DNA of 64,000 nt from Monodelphis domestica (Eukaryota; Chordata; Mammalia; Didelphimorphia; Didelphidae). Position numbers and translations under genes: made by a program. Location: NCBI RefSeq assembly GCF_027887165.1, contig NC_077234.1, positions 192,277,465 to 192,341,464 of the forward strand, written 5' to 3'. Shown here in pieces: positions 63,998-64,000 of the stretch (position 1 is its first letter; each line of letters begins with the position of its first letter). The notes beneath the pieces are model-generated. The model was given only the letters and a program-made list of their open reading frames with translations, ran no database searches and was not told where the DNA came from.

Positions 63998-64000
63998 CAG
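63998..64000 (+). CDS. UXS1: UXS1 coding exon 2, first three bases
   Basis: CA completes the split Ser codon (T|CA) and G begins the Val expected in the UXS1 sequence AYVA-SVWGNF. The rest of the exon lies beyond the window. The call rests on phase and two residues only, so it is inference supported by the strong acceptor. Confidence 0.6.

Overview
This is mammalian, almost certainly marsupial, nuclear DNA. Three things say so. A tRNA-headed SINE of the marsupial WSINE1/SINE-1_MD type occurs about twenty times on both strands. SINEs with RTE (Bov-B-like) 3' ends, THER1/MIR, L2 and L3/CR1 relics, and marsupial-type L1 are abundant. The only gene encodes a mammalian protein start. The species cannot be fixed from the sequence alone. 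Almost all of the 64 kb is non-coding and most is recognisably repeat-derived.

The gene is UXS1 (UDP-glucuronate decarboxylase 1), on the + strand. Positions 1-8.95 kb are upstream flank made of SINE, L1, MIR and two solo LTRs. At 8.95-9.42 kb lies a CpG-rich, TATA-less promoter with GC boxes and two NRF1-like sites. The first coding exon is 9278-9374. It encodes the cytosolic tip and signal anchor of this type II ER/Golgi enzyme, which makes UDP-xylose for glycosaminoglycan linkers and matriglycan. A consensus donor at 9375 opens intron 1. The rest of the window appears to be that intron, about 54.6 kb long. The last bases carry a pyrimidine tract, an AG at 63996-63997 and CAG. This restores the Ser-Val expected at the UXS1 exon 1/2 junction, so the window seems to stop three bases into exon 2.

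Layout of intron 1: 9.6-10.3 kb holds two long GT tracts. 11-17.6 kb holds L2 fragments and a 0.3-kb inverted repeat pair. 17.6-24 kb holds SINEs and a dense MIR cluster. 25-31 kb holds L1 pieces, a compact 301-bp solo LTR and a 1.3-kb solo LTR. 31-41 kb holds L3/CR1, SINE and L1 pieces, a CATA/TA microsatellite, and a near-perfect 107-bp inverted repeat. 41.97-47.9 kb is an antisense L1 carrying three nested related LTRs. 49.26-49.77 kb is a non-autonomous hAT-type transposon. 50-64 kb holds MIR, L2, SINE and L1 relics and one probable LTR.

I found no second gene, no convincing complete RNA gene, no CRISPR array and no operon-like system. The most unusual structures are the 107-bp inverted repeat at 36.47/37.0 kb, the inverted pair at 13.3/17.4 kb, a tRNA-Lys-like half inside a solo LTR, and the family of related LTRs each flanked by its own 4-bp duplication.
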